In this document: one piece after another, positions 45,282 to 53,295 of the stretch
Numbering within the stretch: position 1 is the first letter of the stretch
How the letters are laid out: the number at the start of each line of letters is the position of its first letter
Assembly (NCBI RefSeq): GCF_012034935.1
Contig: NZ_JAATEN010000005.1
Coordinates: 1-64,000, forward strand
Direction of reading: 5' to 3'
Origin: Streptomyces zingiberis
Lineage (GTDB): Bacteria > Actinomycetota > Actinomycetes > Streptomycetales > Streptomycetaceae
Length of the DNA: 64,000 nucleotides
The notes under the pieces: model-generated
What the model was told of the DNA's origin: nothing
Databases searched by the model: none
Seen by the model: only the letters and a program-made list of their open reading frames with translations
Made by a program: the position numbers and the translations under genes

Positions 45282-45318
45282 GAGAGCCCCTGACCCCTGG
45301 CCGGGGTCAGGGGCTCTC
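45282..45318 (+). terminator. fumarase class I terminator
   Basis: GAGAGCCCCTGACCCC (45282-45297), loop TGGCC, exact complement at 45303-45318. A 16-bp perfect stem 28 bases after the stop, between convergent genes. Confidence 0.9.
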
Positions 45319-45433
45319 GCCGTCACCGCCGTGTCTCACCCGGGACGCACCGGGAGGACCGGAGGCCCCTGGACGCGGCGGCTCCGGGCCGCGCCCGGCC
45401 CGCCCGCCACCGGAGTCGCCCCACGCGGACCGT

Positions 45434-46306
45434 TCAGGAGGCGTCGAGGGCCGGTCCCGCGATCCTGGTCCGCAGGCGGTTGAGATCGTCCATGCGCCCG
45501 CGCGACTCCCCCCGGTTCGCCTTCGCCAGATGGAGCACCAGGGAGTGGGCGAGCACCAGGCCGGCCGTGAGTTCGCTGGCGGAGTTGTGCGTGGTCTCCG
45601 GAGTGCTGAGGACCACGTCGGCCTTGCCGTCGAGCACCATGCCCAGCGCCTCCGTGACGACCACCGTCCCGACCCCGGTCTCCCGCGCGTGGGCGAGGGC
45701 CGCGTCGATCTCCCGGAACAGGCGGACGGGGGCGAACACCACGAGGACGTCGCCCCGCCGGAACCGGAGGAGGTCGTCGGCCAGCCGGAAGCCCGTCGTC
45801 GTCATCGCCGTGGCCTCCAGCCCGATCCGGACCAGCGAGAGGGCCAGGAAGTCCGCCAGCGAACCGGCGGGGCCGAACCCCAGGGTCCAGACCCGCTCGG
45901 ACGAGGCGAGCAGGGTGAAGGCGGCGTCCCAGGCATCCCCGACCCGGTCGGTCCCGAGCATGCCTATGACGTCCACCGAGTCCCGCACGGCGATCGCGAG
46001 GTCGTTCTCCCCGCCCGCGTGGGCGATCCGGTCCTCCAGGATGTCCGCGGCCGTGCGCCGTGAACTGCCCAGGATGAGGCTCTTCCGCAGCTCGGAGAAG
46101 CCGGCGTAACCGAGGGACTGGGCCGTGCGGATCACCGTCGCGTCGCTGGCCCGGGCGAGCTTCGCCACGTCCGCCGCGGACGAGGCCGCCACCTGCTGGG
46201 GGTTGGCGAGCATGTACTCGGCGACCCGGCGCTCCTGGGGAGACAGATGGCCGGTCGCGGCCGTGACCCGCTCCAGCAGCGTCCTGCCCGTCGATGAATC
46301 TTCCAC
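45434..46306 (-). CDS. MurR/RpiR-family transcriptional regulator with SIS domain
   Basis: A 290-residue regulator. The HTH_6 domain (about 8-85) includes LSPQERRVAEYMLANPQQVA and ASDATVIRTAQSLGYAGFSE. The C-terminal SIS domain (about 110-250) would bind a ligand, often a phosphosugar. Here the divergent operon moves amino-acid-like compounds, so the effector is open. GTG 46306 is preferred to TTG 46333 because GAAGGG lies 11 bases upstream. It likely controls the divergent operon. Confidence 0.88.
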   Translation of the reverse strand: MEDSSTGRTLLERVTAATGHLSPQERRVAEYMLANPQQVAASSAADVAKLARASDATVIRTAQSLGYAGFSELRKSLILGSSRRTAADILEDRIAHAGGENDLAIAVRDSVDVIGMLGTDRVGDAWDAAFTLLASSERVWTLGFGPAGSLADFLALSLVRIGLEATAMTTTGFRLADDLLRFRRGDVLVVFAPVRLFREIDAALAHARETGVGTVVVTEALGMVLDGKADVVLSTPETTHNSASELTAGLVLAHSLVLHLAKANRGESRGRMDDLNRLRTRIAGPALDAS

Positions 46307-46343
46307 TACAGTATTGACCCTTCTTTGAGGCAAACGCTACAGT
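46306..46343 (+). promoter_or_regulatory. promoter of the oxidoreductase/ABC operon with direct repeats
   Basis: TTGACC (46314-46319) and TACAGT (46338-46343) are 18 bases apart, a good vegetative promoter. CTACAGT occurs at 46306-46312 and again at 46337-46343, three helical turns apart and flanking the -35. These repeats are candidate binding sites for the divergent MurR/RpiR regulator. A leader of about 225 bases follows before the first gene at 46575; I see no riboswitch in it. Confidence 0.5.
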
Positions 46344-46574
46344 CATGGGTGTTGAAGATCACGACTCCGCGGAATCGGCGGGTCAACCATACGCTGCGGC
46401 CGGCAAAGGCCCCGGCGAGAACCTGAGAACCGACGAGGCACCGGCCCCGGAGCCGGGCCGCGGTGAAACCTGGAATTCCGCCGCCCCGGAACCGCCGCGC
46501 GGTGATCGCCCCGGAAGAACCAATCGCTTTCTCTCCCCAGCCGTACGAGAATCATGCGCGACGAAAGGCACGGC

Positions 46575-47687
46575 GTGAGCGCGAAAAGAGTGACCGTTGT
46601 CGGAGCGGGAATCATCGGAGTCTCCTGCTCCTACCGGCTCGCCCGCTACGGTGACGTCCAGGTCACGCTGGTGGACCCGTCCCTCCCGGGCGGGGGCACG
46701 AGCAGCACCGGCATGGCATGGCTCAACGCGAGCAACAAACGACCCCGGGACTATTTCGAGCTGAACTACGCGGGGGTACGCGAGTACCACCGGATGAAGG
46801 AAGAACTCGATCTCGACTGGATACACCTCAGCGGCTCGATCGCGAGTGAACGCTATACACCCAACCTCCCTTCCCGCCTTGATGAGTTGGAGGGATGGGG
46901 ATATCCGGTGGAACGCGTCCGCGGAAAGGAGATCGAGGAGAGATTCGGCATCGGCATACGGGTGGGGGACCCGGAGGAACTCTTCGCCCACTACCCGGCC
47001 GAGGGGTGGATCGACGTCCCCGGCGCCCTGTCCTACATGATGGCGGAAGCCGCCCGGGGAGACTTCTCCTACCGGTTCGGCTGCCCGGTGACCTCCGTCG
47101 AGCGGACTCCGGGAGCGTTCCGCGTCACCCTGGGGGACGGCACGCAGTTTCTCTCCGACTACGTGGTCAACGCGGCCGGCCCGAAGGCCGACCGGGTCGC
47201 CCGGATGCTCGGCAGGCACCTCCCCCTCGCCCCGACCAAGGGGCTGACGCTGCGGCTCCACGCGCCTGACACCGCGATCGAGAAGGTCGTCCTCAGCGAG
47301 GCCGTGGACATCCGCCCCGACGGCCCCGAGTGCTTCCGCATCCACAACAACGCGGTGGACGGACTGATGGCGCAGGGCGCCGCCACGGACCGCCCAGAGC
47401 TGGTCGCCGAACTGTTCGGCCGGGCCGTGGAGGTCGTCCCGGAGCTCAAGGCGGCGCGCATCGTCGCGGAGTACTTCGGCATCCGGCCCATTCCCGCCGA
47501 CTCGTTCTCCTCCATCGGCGAGGTCGCCGGACTCCCCGGCTATATCGAAGCGGTCACACACAGCGGCGTCACCATGGGCCCGCTCGTCGGCGGCATGGTC
47601 GCGGACCTGGTCCGCACGGGGAACCGCAGCGAACTGCTCACCAACCGTTTCTCGCCCAGCAGATTCACCGAAGAAGAGGACTTCTGA
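46575..47687 (+). CDS. FAD-dependent oxidoreductase, DadA/glycine oxidase-like
   Basis: A 370-residue flavoenzyme. The N-terminal Rossmann motif VTVVGAGIIGVSCSYRLARY and the C-terminal GYIEAVTHSGVTMGPLVGG FAD site define the DAO family of amine and amino-acid oxidases or dehydrogenases. No transmembrane segment. GTG 46575 has GAAAGG six bases upstream, better than the ATG at 46554. First gene of an operon with an amino-acid-type ABC transporter, so the substrate is probably a D-amino acid, N-methyl amino acid or opine. Two bases separate it from the next ATG. Confidence 0.87.
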   Translation: MSAKRVTVVGAGIIGVSCSYRLARYGDVQVTLVDPSLPGGGTSSTGMAWLNASNKRPRDYFELNYAGVREYHRMKEELDLDWIHLSGSIASERYTPNLPSRLDELEGWGYPVERVRGKEIEERFGIGIRVGDPEELFAHYPAEGWIDVPGALSYMMAEAARGDFSYRFGCPVTSVERTPGAFRVTLGDGTQFLSDYVVNAAGPKADRVARMLGRHLPLAPTKGLTLRLHAPDTAIEKVVLSEAVDIRPDGPECFRIHNNAVDGLMAQGAATDRPELVAELFGRAVEVVPELKAARIVAEYFGIRPIPADSFSSIGEVAGLPGYIEAVTHSGVTMGPLVGGMVADLVRTGNRSELLTNRFSPSRFTEEEDF

Positions 47688-47688
47688 C

Positions 47689-48621
47689 ATGAACAGGCGA
47701 CTGCACACACTTGGTCTCTGCACGGCTGTCCTGCTCGGGCTCACCGCCTGTGCGGACCCCGCCGGTCCCGCCGGTCCGGCCGGGAGCCCGGAGAAGGGCT
47801 CCTCCGCCTCCGCCTATCCCAAGGCGCCGAAGGTGAGCGTCGATGAGGACATCGCGGCGATGCTGCCGGACGACGTCAGGTCCGGGAAGCGGATCAGCGT
47901 CGCCATGAACTCCGGGATACCCCCCATCAAGTTCCAGGATTCCTCGGGCCGGATCCGCGGATTCAACCCACAGCTCCTCGAAGCCGCCGGGGGCGTGCTG
48001 GGCCTCAAGGTCAACTACCAGGAAGTCCCCTTCGACTCCCTCGTACCGGGCCTCGAATCGGGCCGCTACGACCTGATCGCCTCCGTGGGCGACTTCGAGG
48101 AGCGCCGGGCCAGAACCGACTTCATCGACTACATGACCTACGGCAACGCCATCATGGTCGGCGCGGATTTCGAGCAGAGCAAGCTGACTCCGGACGATCT
48201 GTGCGGCTTGCAGGTCGCCTTCACCCGGGGCACGGCCCAGCAGGGCCTCGTCGAGAAGGCCGCCGGGAAGTGCGCGGCCGACGGCAAGGACGAACTCGTC
48301 AAGTCGCCGATGAAGGACGCCAATGCCGGTGTGCTGGCCGTGCAGAGCGGCCAGGCCGACGCCGTCTGGAGCGATTCGCCGGCGATGATCTACAACGCCA
48401 CGATGAACCCCGATCTGTACAAGGTGGTGTACGAGCAGGAGGAGGGTCCGTACGGGATCGGCGTCCACAAGGACAACGGCGAACTCCGGGACGCGCTGCG
48501 CGCGGCTCTGCGGAAGCTGGCGAAGGACGGCGTGTACGACGAGCTGATCTCCGGCTGGGGTATCGAGAAGTCCGCGGCGCTGCCCGACTTCCCGATCAAC
48601 ACCGGGCCGTCGCAGGACTGA
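47689..48621 (+). CDS. ABC transporter substrate-binding lipoprotein (amino-acid type)
   Basis: A 310-residue SBP_bac_3 protein. The signal peptide ends in the lipobox LTAC with C21 as lipidated residue. A Gly/Ser/Pro linker follows, then two lobes from about residue 60 (VRSGKRISVAMNSGIPPIKF ... DLIASVGDFEERRARTDFID), characteristic of polar amino acid binders. The ATG directly follows the upstream stop, with AAGAGGA as ribosome-binding site. It would deliver the oxidoreductase substrate to the permease encoded next. Confidence 0.91.
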   Translation: MNRRLHTLGLCTAVLLGLTACADPAGPAGPAGSPEKGSSASAYPKAPKVSVDEDIAAMLPDDVRSGKRISVAMNSGIPPIKFQDSSGRIRGFNPQLLEAAGGVLGLKVNYQEVPFDSLVPGLESGRYDLIASVGDFEERRARTDFIDYMTYGNAIMVGADFEQSKLTPDDLCGLQVAFTRGTAQQGLVEKAAGKCAADGKDELVKSPMKDANAGVLAVQSGQADAVWSDSPAMIYNATMNPDLYKVVYEQEEGPYGIGVHKDNGELRDALRAALRKLAKDGVYDELISGWGIEKSAALPDFPINTGPSQD

Positions 48622-48634
48622 GGCGATCACCGCG

Positions 48635-49600
48635 ATGACTACGGAAGCGAAGAGCGCTCACGTGAAATCCACCGCCGAACCCGCCGTGCCCGCCGGCCTG
48701 ACGGCTCAGGCCGACATGGAGATCCGGTCACGCCGGAGCTGGAAATCATGGGTGAGCGCGGCCGTCGGACTCTATCTCGTCCTGAGTCTCTACGAGTTCA
48801 CCATCATGAACGATCGCTGGCAGTGGGACGTCATCTGGTCCTATCTGTTCAGCCAGAGAATTGTCGCCGGGGTCGCCAACACGATTCTGCTGACGGTGAT
48901 CGCGACCGTCGCCGGCCTGCTGCTCGGCGTCGTCACCGCCGCGTGCCGGCTGTCCGATTCACGCCTCCTCCGCGTCATCGCGTATGTCTACATCTGGTTC
49001 TCCCGGGCCACCCCGCTCCTCGTCGTCATCCTCTTCGTCTTCTTCCTGGCGGCGCTCACCCCGCGGCTGGGGATCGGCATCCCCTTCGGTCCCAGCTTCG
49101 TCTCCGCTCCCACGAACGATCTGATCTCGCGGTTCACCGCGGCCCTCGTCGGGCTCTCCCTCTACCTGGGCGGGAAGTCGGCCGAGATCTTCCGGGCCGG
49201 GATCACCTCGGTCAGCAAGGGGCAGTTCGAGGCGTGCCGGGCGCTCGGGCTGAGCCCCAGGGAGACCTATCAACGGGTGATCGGCCCCCAGGCCATCCGG
49301 GTGATCACTCCGCCGCTGTCCAACGAAGTGATCACGATGTTCAAGAACACGTCGCTGGTCAGCGTCATCGGATTCTCCGAACTCCTGACAACGGTGCAGT
49401 CCATCTACTCCCGCACCTTCGAGACCATTCCGCTGCTGACGGTCGCGGTCATCTGGTACCTCCTGCTGACCAGCGTCGCCATGTATCTGCAGGGGCTGCT
49501 GGAACGGCGTTTCGGCAGGGGCTTCGACCCCGCCGGCCGCCTCCGGCGCCGCCCGAGGAAGACCGTCCGTCCCGGAGGAGGGCCCGGAGATGTCCACTGA
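48635..49600 (+). CDS. amino-acid ABC transporter permease
   Basis: A 321-residue HisM/GlnP-type permease. A cytoplasmic N-terminus of about 40 residues precedes five to six helices. The EAA loop reads EACRALGLSPRETYQRVIGP (about 208-227), the site of contact with the ATPase. The conserved TILLTVIATVAGLLLGVV and YIWFSRATPLLVVI segments are typical. Only one permease is encoded, so it probably forms a homodimer. Overlaps the ATPase gene by 11 bases. Confidence 0.92.
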   Translation: MTTEAKSAHVKSTAEPAVPAGLTAQADMEIRSRRSWKSWVSAAVGLYLVLSLYEFTIMNDRWQWDVIWSYLFSQRIVAGVANTILLTVIATVAGLLLGVVTAACRLSDSRLLRVIAYVYIWFSRATPLLVVILFVFFLAALTPRLGIGIPFGPSFVSAPTNDLISRFTAALVGLSLYLGGKSAEIFRAGITSVSKGQFEACRALGLSPRETYQRVIGPQAIRVITPPLSNEVITMFKNTSLVSVIGFSELLTTVQSIYSRTFETIPLLTVAVIWYLLLTSVAMYLQGLLERRFGRGFDPAGRLRRRPRKTVRPGGGPGDVH

Positions 49601-50366
49601 GAACTCGTTCCTGGAGCTCGTGAGGATCCGCAAGTCCTACGGTGACTTCGAAGCGCTCAAAGGGGTCAGCCTCTCGGTCGCCCGTGGCTCCGTGACCTGC
49701 GTCGTCGGGCCCTCCGGATCAGGCAAGAGCACGCTGCTGCGGACGGTCAACATGCTGGAGTCCATCGACTCCGGGGCCGTCTTCTTCAAGGGCGAGATGA
49801 TCGGCCAGGTCGTCACGGGCGGGCGCCGCGTTCCGGTGCGGAAGCGGCAGGCGAGATCCCAGACGCTCAACTTCGGCATGGTCTTCCAGGGCTTCCATCT
49901 CTTCCCGAACCTCACGGCTCTGGACAACATCATGCTGGCCCCCGTCCGGGTGCTGGGGATCAGCCGGTCCGAGGCGCGCGCACGGGCGGAGAAACTCCTG
50001 GCCCGCGTCGGGCTGGCGGAGAAGGGCGAGAGCTACCCGAACCAGCTCTCCGGCGGACAGCAGCAGCGCGTGGCCATCGCGCGGGCGCTCGCGATGGGCC
50101 CGGAGGTCCTGCTGTTCGACGAGCCCACCAGCGCCCTGGACCCTGAACTGGTCGGTGAGGTCCTCGAAGTGATCCGCGAACTGGCCGTGGAGGGTTCCAC
50201 CATGATCATCGTCACGCACGAGATGCACTTCGCCCGTGAGGTCGCGGACACCATCGTGATGATGGACGCCGGGGAGATCGTCGAGATGGGCGCCCCGGGC
50301 GAGGTCCTGGACCAGCCGCGTTCGGCGCGGGCCCGGAAGTTCTTCACCACGGTCTCGCGCGGCTGA
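49590..50366 (+). CDS. amino-acid ABC transporter ATP-binding protein
   Basis: A 258-residue GlnQ/HisP-type ATPase. Walker A GPSGSGKST (about 38-46), signature LSGGQQQR, Walker B VLLFDEPTSALD and switch histidine IVTHEM are all intact. A short insertion (TGGRRVPVRKRQARSQTLN, about 74-92) before the Q-loop is common in this subfamily. The ATG lies inside the permease gene, with GGAGG a few bases upstream. Last gene of the operon; a 12-bp hairpin follows six bases after the stop. Confidence 0.94.
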   Translation: MSTENSFLELVRIRKSYGDFEALKGVSLSVARGSVTCVVGPSGSGKSTLLRTVNMLESIDSGAVFFKGEMIGQVVTGGRRVPVRKRQARSQTLNFGMVFQGFHLFPNLTALDNIMLAPVRVLGISRSEARARAEKLLARVGLAEKGESYPNQLSGGQQQRVAIARALAMGPEVLLFDEPTSALDPELVGEVLEVIRELAVEGSTMIIVTHEMHFAREVADTIVMMDAGEIVEMGAPGEVLDQPRSARARKFFTTVSRG

Positions 50367-50722
50367 TCCGCTCCCGGCCGCGGCGGGCCGGGGCCGCGGC
50401 CGGGCGCTGCCGGTCCGCCGGGCCGCCGGGCCGCCGCCCGTCACCGCTCCCCGAAGGGGCCACGGTCCGCCACCGGCTCTCCCCGTCCGCTCTCCGCCAC
50501 CCCCACCCGGCTCCCCGCCGGCCGCCACGTCTCCGTCCGTCCGTTCCGGTACCGCCCCCGGTCCCCCTGTTCCGGTCACGTCACGCCGGCGTCCCCCGCT
50601 CGCGGGCCGTGCCCCGCTTTACTGGCCTGGTCCCCGGAGATTCCCGCGGTCACCTGCGGTGGTGACGGCGGAGACCGGGCAGGCGCTGGGTACAGGGAGA
50701 CGGACGAGGGAGGCATCAGGCG
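50367..50722. other. region between the ABC operon and fumC
   Basis: Begins with the terminator at 50373-50404. The rest is C/G-rich. 50600-50700 presumably carries the fumC promoter. A GGGAGGCATCAG element gives the ribosome-binding site for ATG 50723. No gene found. Confidence 0.5.
50373..50404 (+). terminator. terminator of the ABC transporter operon
   Basis: CCCGGCCGCGGC (50373-50384), 8-base loop, exact complement GCCGCGGCCGGG (50393-50404), starting six bases after the stop codon. Confidence 0.82.
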
Positions 50723-52171
50723 ATGGCCGAGGCAGCGGAGGCGGCCGGGGCGGCGCGCGGCACGGGCGGCGGGCCCGGCGGTGCGGCACCGGAGTACCGC
50801 ACCGAGCACGACTCCATGGGCGAGGTGAAGGTGCCCGCGCACGCCAAGTGGCGGGCGCAGACCCAGCGCGCGGTGGAGAACTTCCCCGTCTCGGGGCAGC
50901 GGCTGGAGCGGGCGCACATCGAGGCCCTCGCGCGGATCAAGGGGGCGGCGGCCACGGTCAACGCCGAACTGGGCGTGCTCGACCCGGACAAGGCCGGGGC
51001 GATCGCGGCGGCCGCGGAGGAGGTGGCGGAGGGGCGCTGGGACGACCACTTCCCCGTGGACGTCTTCCAGACCGGCTCGGGCACCTCGTCCAACATGAAC
51101 GTCAACGAGGTGCTGGCGACGCTGGCGGGCGAGCGCCTCGGCAAGCCCGTGCACCCGAACGACGACGTCAACGCGAGCCAGTCCTCCAACGACGTCTTCC
51201 CCAGCTCCATCCACATCGCGGCCACGGCCGCCGTCACCGCGGACCTCGTCCCGGCGCTGGACCACCTGGCGTCCGCCCTGGAGGCCAAGTCGGCCGAGTT
51301 CGCCGAGGTGGTGAAGGCGGGCCGGACGCATCTGATGGACGCCACCCCCGTCACCCTCGGCCAGGAGTTCGGCGGGTACGCGGCGCAGATGCGGCTGGGG
51401 ATCGAGCGGCTGGAGTCCGCGCTGCCCCGTCTGGCCGAACTGCCGCTCGGCGGTACGGCGGTGGGCACCGGCATCAACACCCCGCCGGGCTTCCCGGCCG
51501 CCGTGATCGCGGAACTGGCCCGCGTCACGGGGCTGCCGCTGACCGAGGCGCGCGACCACTTCGAGGCGCAGGGGGCCCGGGACGCCCTGGTGGAGACCTC
51601 GGGCCAGCTCCGCACCGTCGCCGTCGGCCTCACCAAGATCTGCAACGATCTGCGCTGGATGGCCTCCGGCCCGCGCACCGGGCTGGCCGAGATCAACCTG
51701 CCCGATCTGCAGCCGGGTTCGTCGATCATGCCGGGGAAGGTCAACCCGGTGGTCCCGGAGGCGGTGCTGATGGTGGCCGCGCAGGTCACGGGGAACGACA
51801 CCACGGTGGCCGTGGCCGGCGCGGCCGGTTCCTTCGAACTGAACGTCATGCTCCCGGTGATCGGCAAGAATCTGCTGGAGTCGGTGCGGCTGCTGACGTC
51901 CGCCGCCCGGCTCCTCGCCGACCGCACGGTCACCGGGATCACGGCCAACGCCGAGCGGGCCCGCGAGTACGCCGAATCCTCCCCGTCCGTCGTCACACCG
52001 CTCAACCGCTACCTCGGCTACGAGGAGGCGGCCCGGGTCGCCAAGCGCTCCCTGGCCGAGCGGCGCACCATCCGGGAGACGGTCCTGGACGGCGGTTACG
52101 TGGAACGGGGGCTGCTGACGGTGGAACAATTGGACGAGGCCCTCGACGTCCTCCGGATGACCCGTCCCTGA
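50723..52171 (+). CDS. fumC: fumarate hydratase class II
   Basis: A 482-residue homotetrameric, iron-independent fumarase. The superfamily signature [12 protein letters not shown] (about 332-343) with its catalytic serine is intact, as are [14 protein letters not shown] and [11 protein letters not shown]. The first 20 residues are a Gly/Ala-rich extension. With the class I enzyme upstream, the organism has both fumarase types, useful when iron is limiting or oxidants damage Fe-S clusters. Confidence 0.95.
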   Translation: MAEAAEAAGAARGTGGGPGGAAPEYRTEHDSMGEVKVPAHAKWRAQTQRAVENFPVSGQRLERAHIEALARIKGAAATVNAELGVLDPDKAGAIAAAAEEVAEGRWDDHFPVDVFQTGSGTSSNMNVNEVLATLAGERLGKPVHPNDDVNASQSSNDVFPSSIHIAATAAVTADLVPALDHLASALEAKSAEFAEVVKAGRTHLMDATPVTLGQEFGGYAAQMRLGIERLESALPRLAELPLGGTAVGTGINTPPGFPAAVIAELARVTGLPLTEARDHFEAQGARDALVETSGQLRTVAVGLTKICNDLRWMASGPRTGLAEINLPDLQPGSSIMPGKVNPVVPEAVLMVAAQVTGNDTTVAVAGAAGSFELNVMLPVIGKNLLESVRLLTSAARLLADRTVTGITANAERAREYAESSPSVVTPLNRYLGYEEAARVAKRSLAERRTIRETVLDGGYVERGLLTVEQLDEALDVLRMTRP

Positions 52172-52320
52172 GCGCCGGGGGCAGCGCGGCCGGCCGTGCC
52201 CGGGCGTTCCGGTCCGCGGCGGGCCGCCGGGCGGGGCGCCGGTGCGATGGGCACGATCCGCCGGTAGCACCCCCCAGGCGGGAAACGTAGGATCGCCTCC
52301 AGGCGTCCGGCCGGGCACAA

Positions 52321-52336
52321 CTCCGCAGGTGCGGAG
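52321..52336. promoter_or_regulatory. short palindrome upstream of the methyltransferase
   Basis: CTCCGCA and TGCGGAG with a 2-base centre, 43-58 bases before the ATG at 52379. Candidate operator or 5' hairpin. Confidence 0.35.
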
Positions 52337-52378
52337 AAGACTTGACCGCGACTCGACAACCACCGAGGGGAAGGGCCC

Positions 52379-53248
52379 ATGAGCGGAGGAGACGGCCTGC
52401 GGAACGCCCCGGCGGCCGACGGCTACGCGGGCTACGACCGCTCCGCCATCGACCGCTCCGGGCAGGCGGAGGCTTTCGACGCCATCGCCACCCGCTACAC
52501 CGAGGCCTTCCCGCACCGCGAGGGGCAGCTCGCCGCCGGCGCCTGGCTGGCCGCCTCCCTGCCGCCCGGCTCCCGCGTGCTGGACGTGGGCTGCGGGACG
52601 GGGGTGCCGACCGCCGCGCAGCTGGCGGCGGCCGGGCACCACGTGGTGGGGATCGACCTCTCCGCCACCATGGTCGAACTCGCCCGGGAGAACGTGCCGC
52701 AGGGCGAGTTCCACCGGCGTGACGTGGCCGACCTCGGCCCGCGGGAGAGCGGTGCCCCCGAGGACCCGGCGGATCCCACGGGCCCCGGGAACCTCGAGGA
52801 TCTCGGGGGCCTGGAGGATCTCAGGGGCCTCGGGGACCTCGCGGCCCTCGGAGACGTCGCGGCCCTCGGGGAGCCCGGGGAGCCCGGGGACCCCGACGCG
52901 TCCGCGGACCACCGCGACCTGGGCCTGTTCGACGGCGCGGCGGCGTTCTTCTCGCTGCTGATGCTGCCGCGCGCCGAGATCCCCCACGCCCTGCGCACGA
53001 TCCACCACCTGCTGCGCCCCGGCGGGCTGCTGGCCCTGTCGATGGTCGAGGCGGACGTGGACGACGCGGTGATTCCGTTCCTGGGCCACCCGATCCGGGT
53101 ATCGGGTTATCCACGGGACGAGTTGCGGCAGGTCGTGCGCGCGGCGGGTTTCGAGATCGCCGGGGAGGACTCGTACGCGTACGCGCCGGCCAGCACCGAA
53201 GTACCCCCCGAGATCCAGCTCTTCCTGCACTGCCGACGACGCGCCTGA
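52379..53248 (+). CDS. class I SAM-dependent methyltransferase
   Basis: A 289-residue protein. Motif I VLDVGCGTGVPTAAQLA (about 62-78), GIDLSATMVELARENV and the post-core LRPGGLLALSMVE make it a Methyltransf_11/25-type enzyme. The acceptor is unknown. Between motifs is a 60-residue Gly/Leu/Asp/Pro-rich insertion (about 122-180) built on repeated GLxDL and GEPGEPG units. This looks like a repeat expansion in a surface loop. ATG 52379 has GGGGAAGGG six bases upstream. Confidence 0.87.
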   Translation: MSGGDGLRNAPAADGYAGYDRSAIDRSGQAEAFDAIATRYTEAFPHREGQLAAGAWLAASLPPGSRVLDVGCGTGVPTAAQLAAAGHHVVGIDLSATMVELARENVPQGEFHRRDVADLGPRESGAPEDPADPTGPGNLEDLGGLEDLRGLGDLAALGDVAALGEPGEPGDPDASADHRDLGLFDGAAAFFSLLMLPRAEIPHALRTIHHLLRPGGLLALSMVEADVDDAVIPFLGHPIRVSGYPRDELRQVVRAAGFEIAGEDSYAYAPASTEVPPEIQLFLHCRRRA

Positions 53249-53295
53249 CCACTGGCGCGCCCGACGCGCAGCCCCGGACGGATGGAACCCCACGC

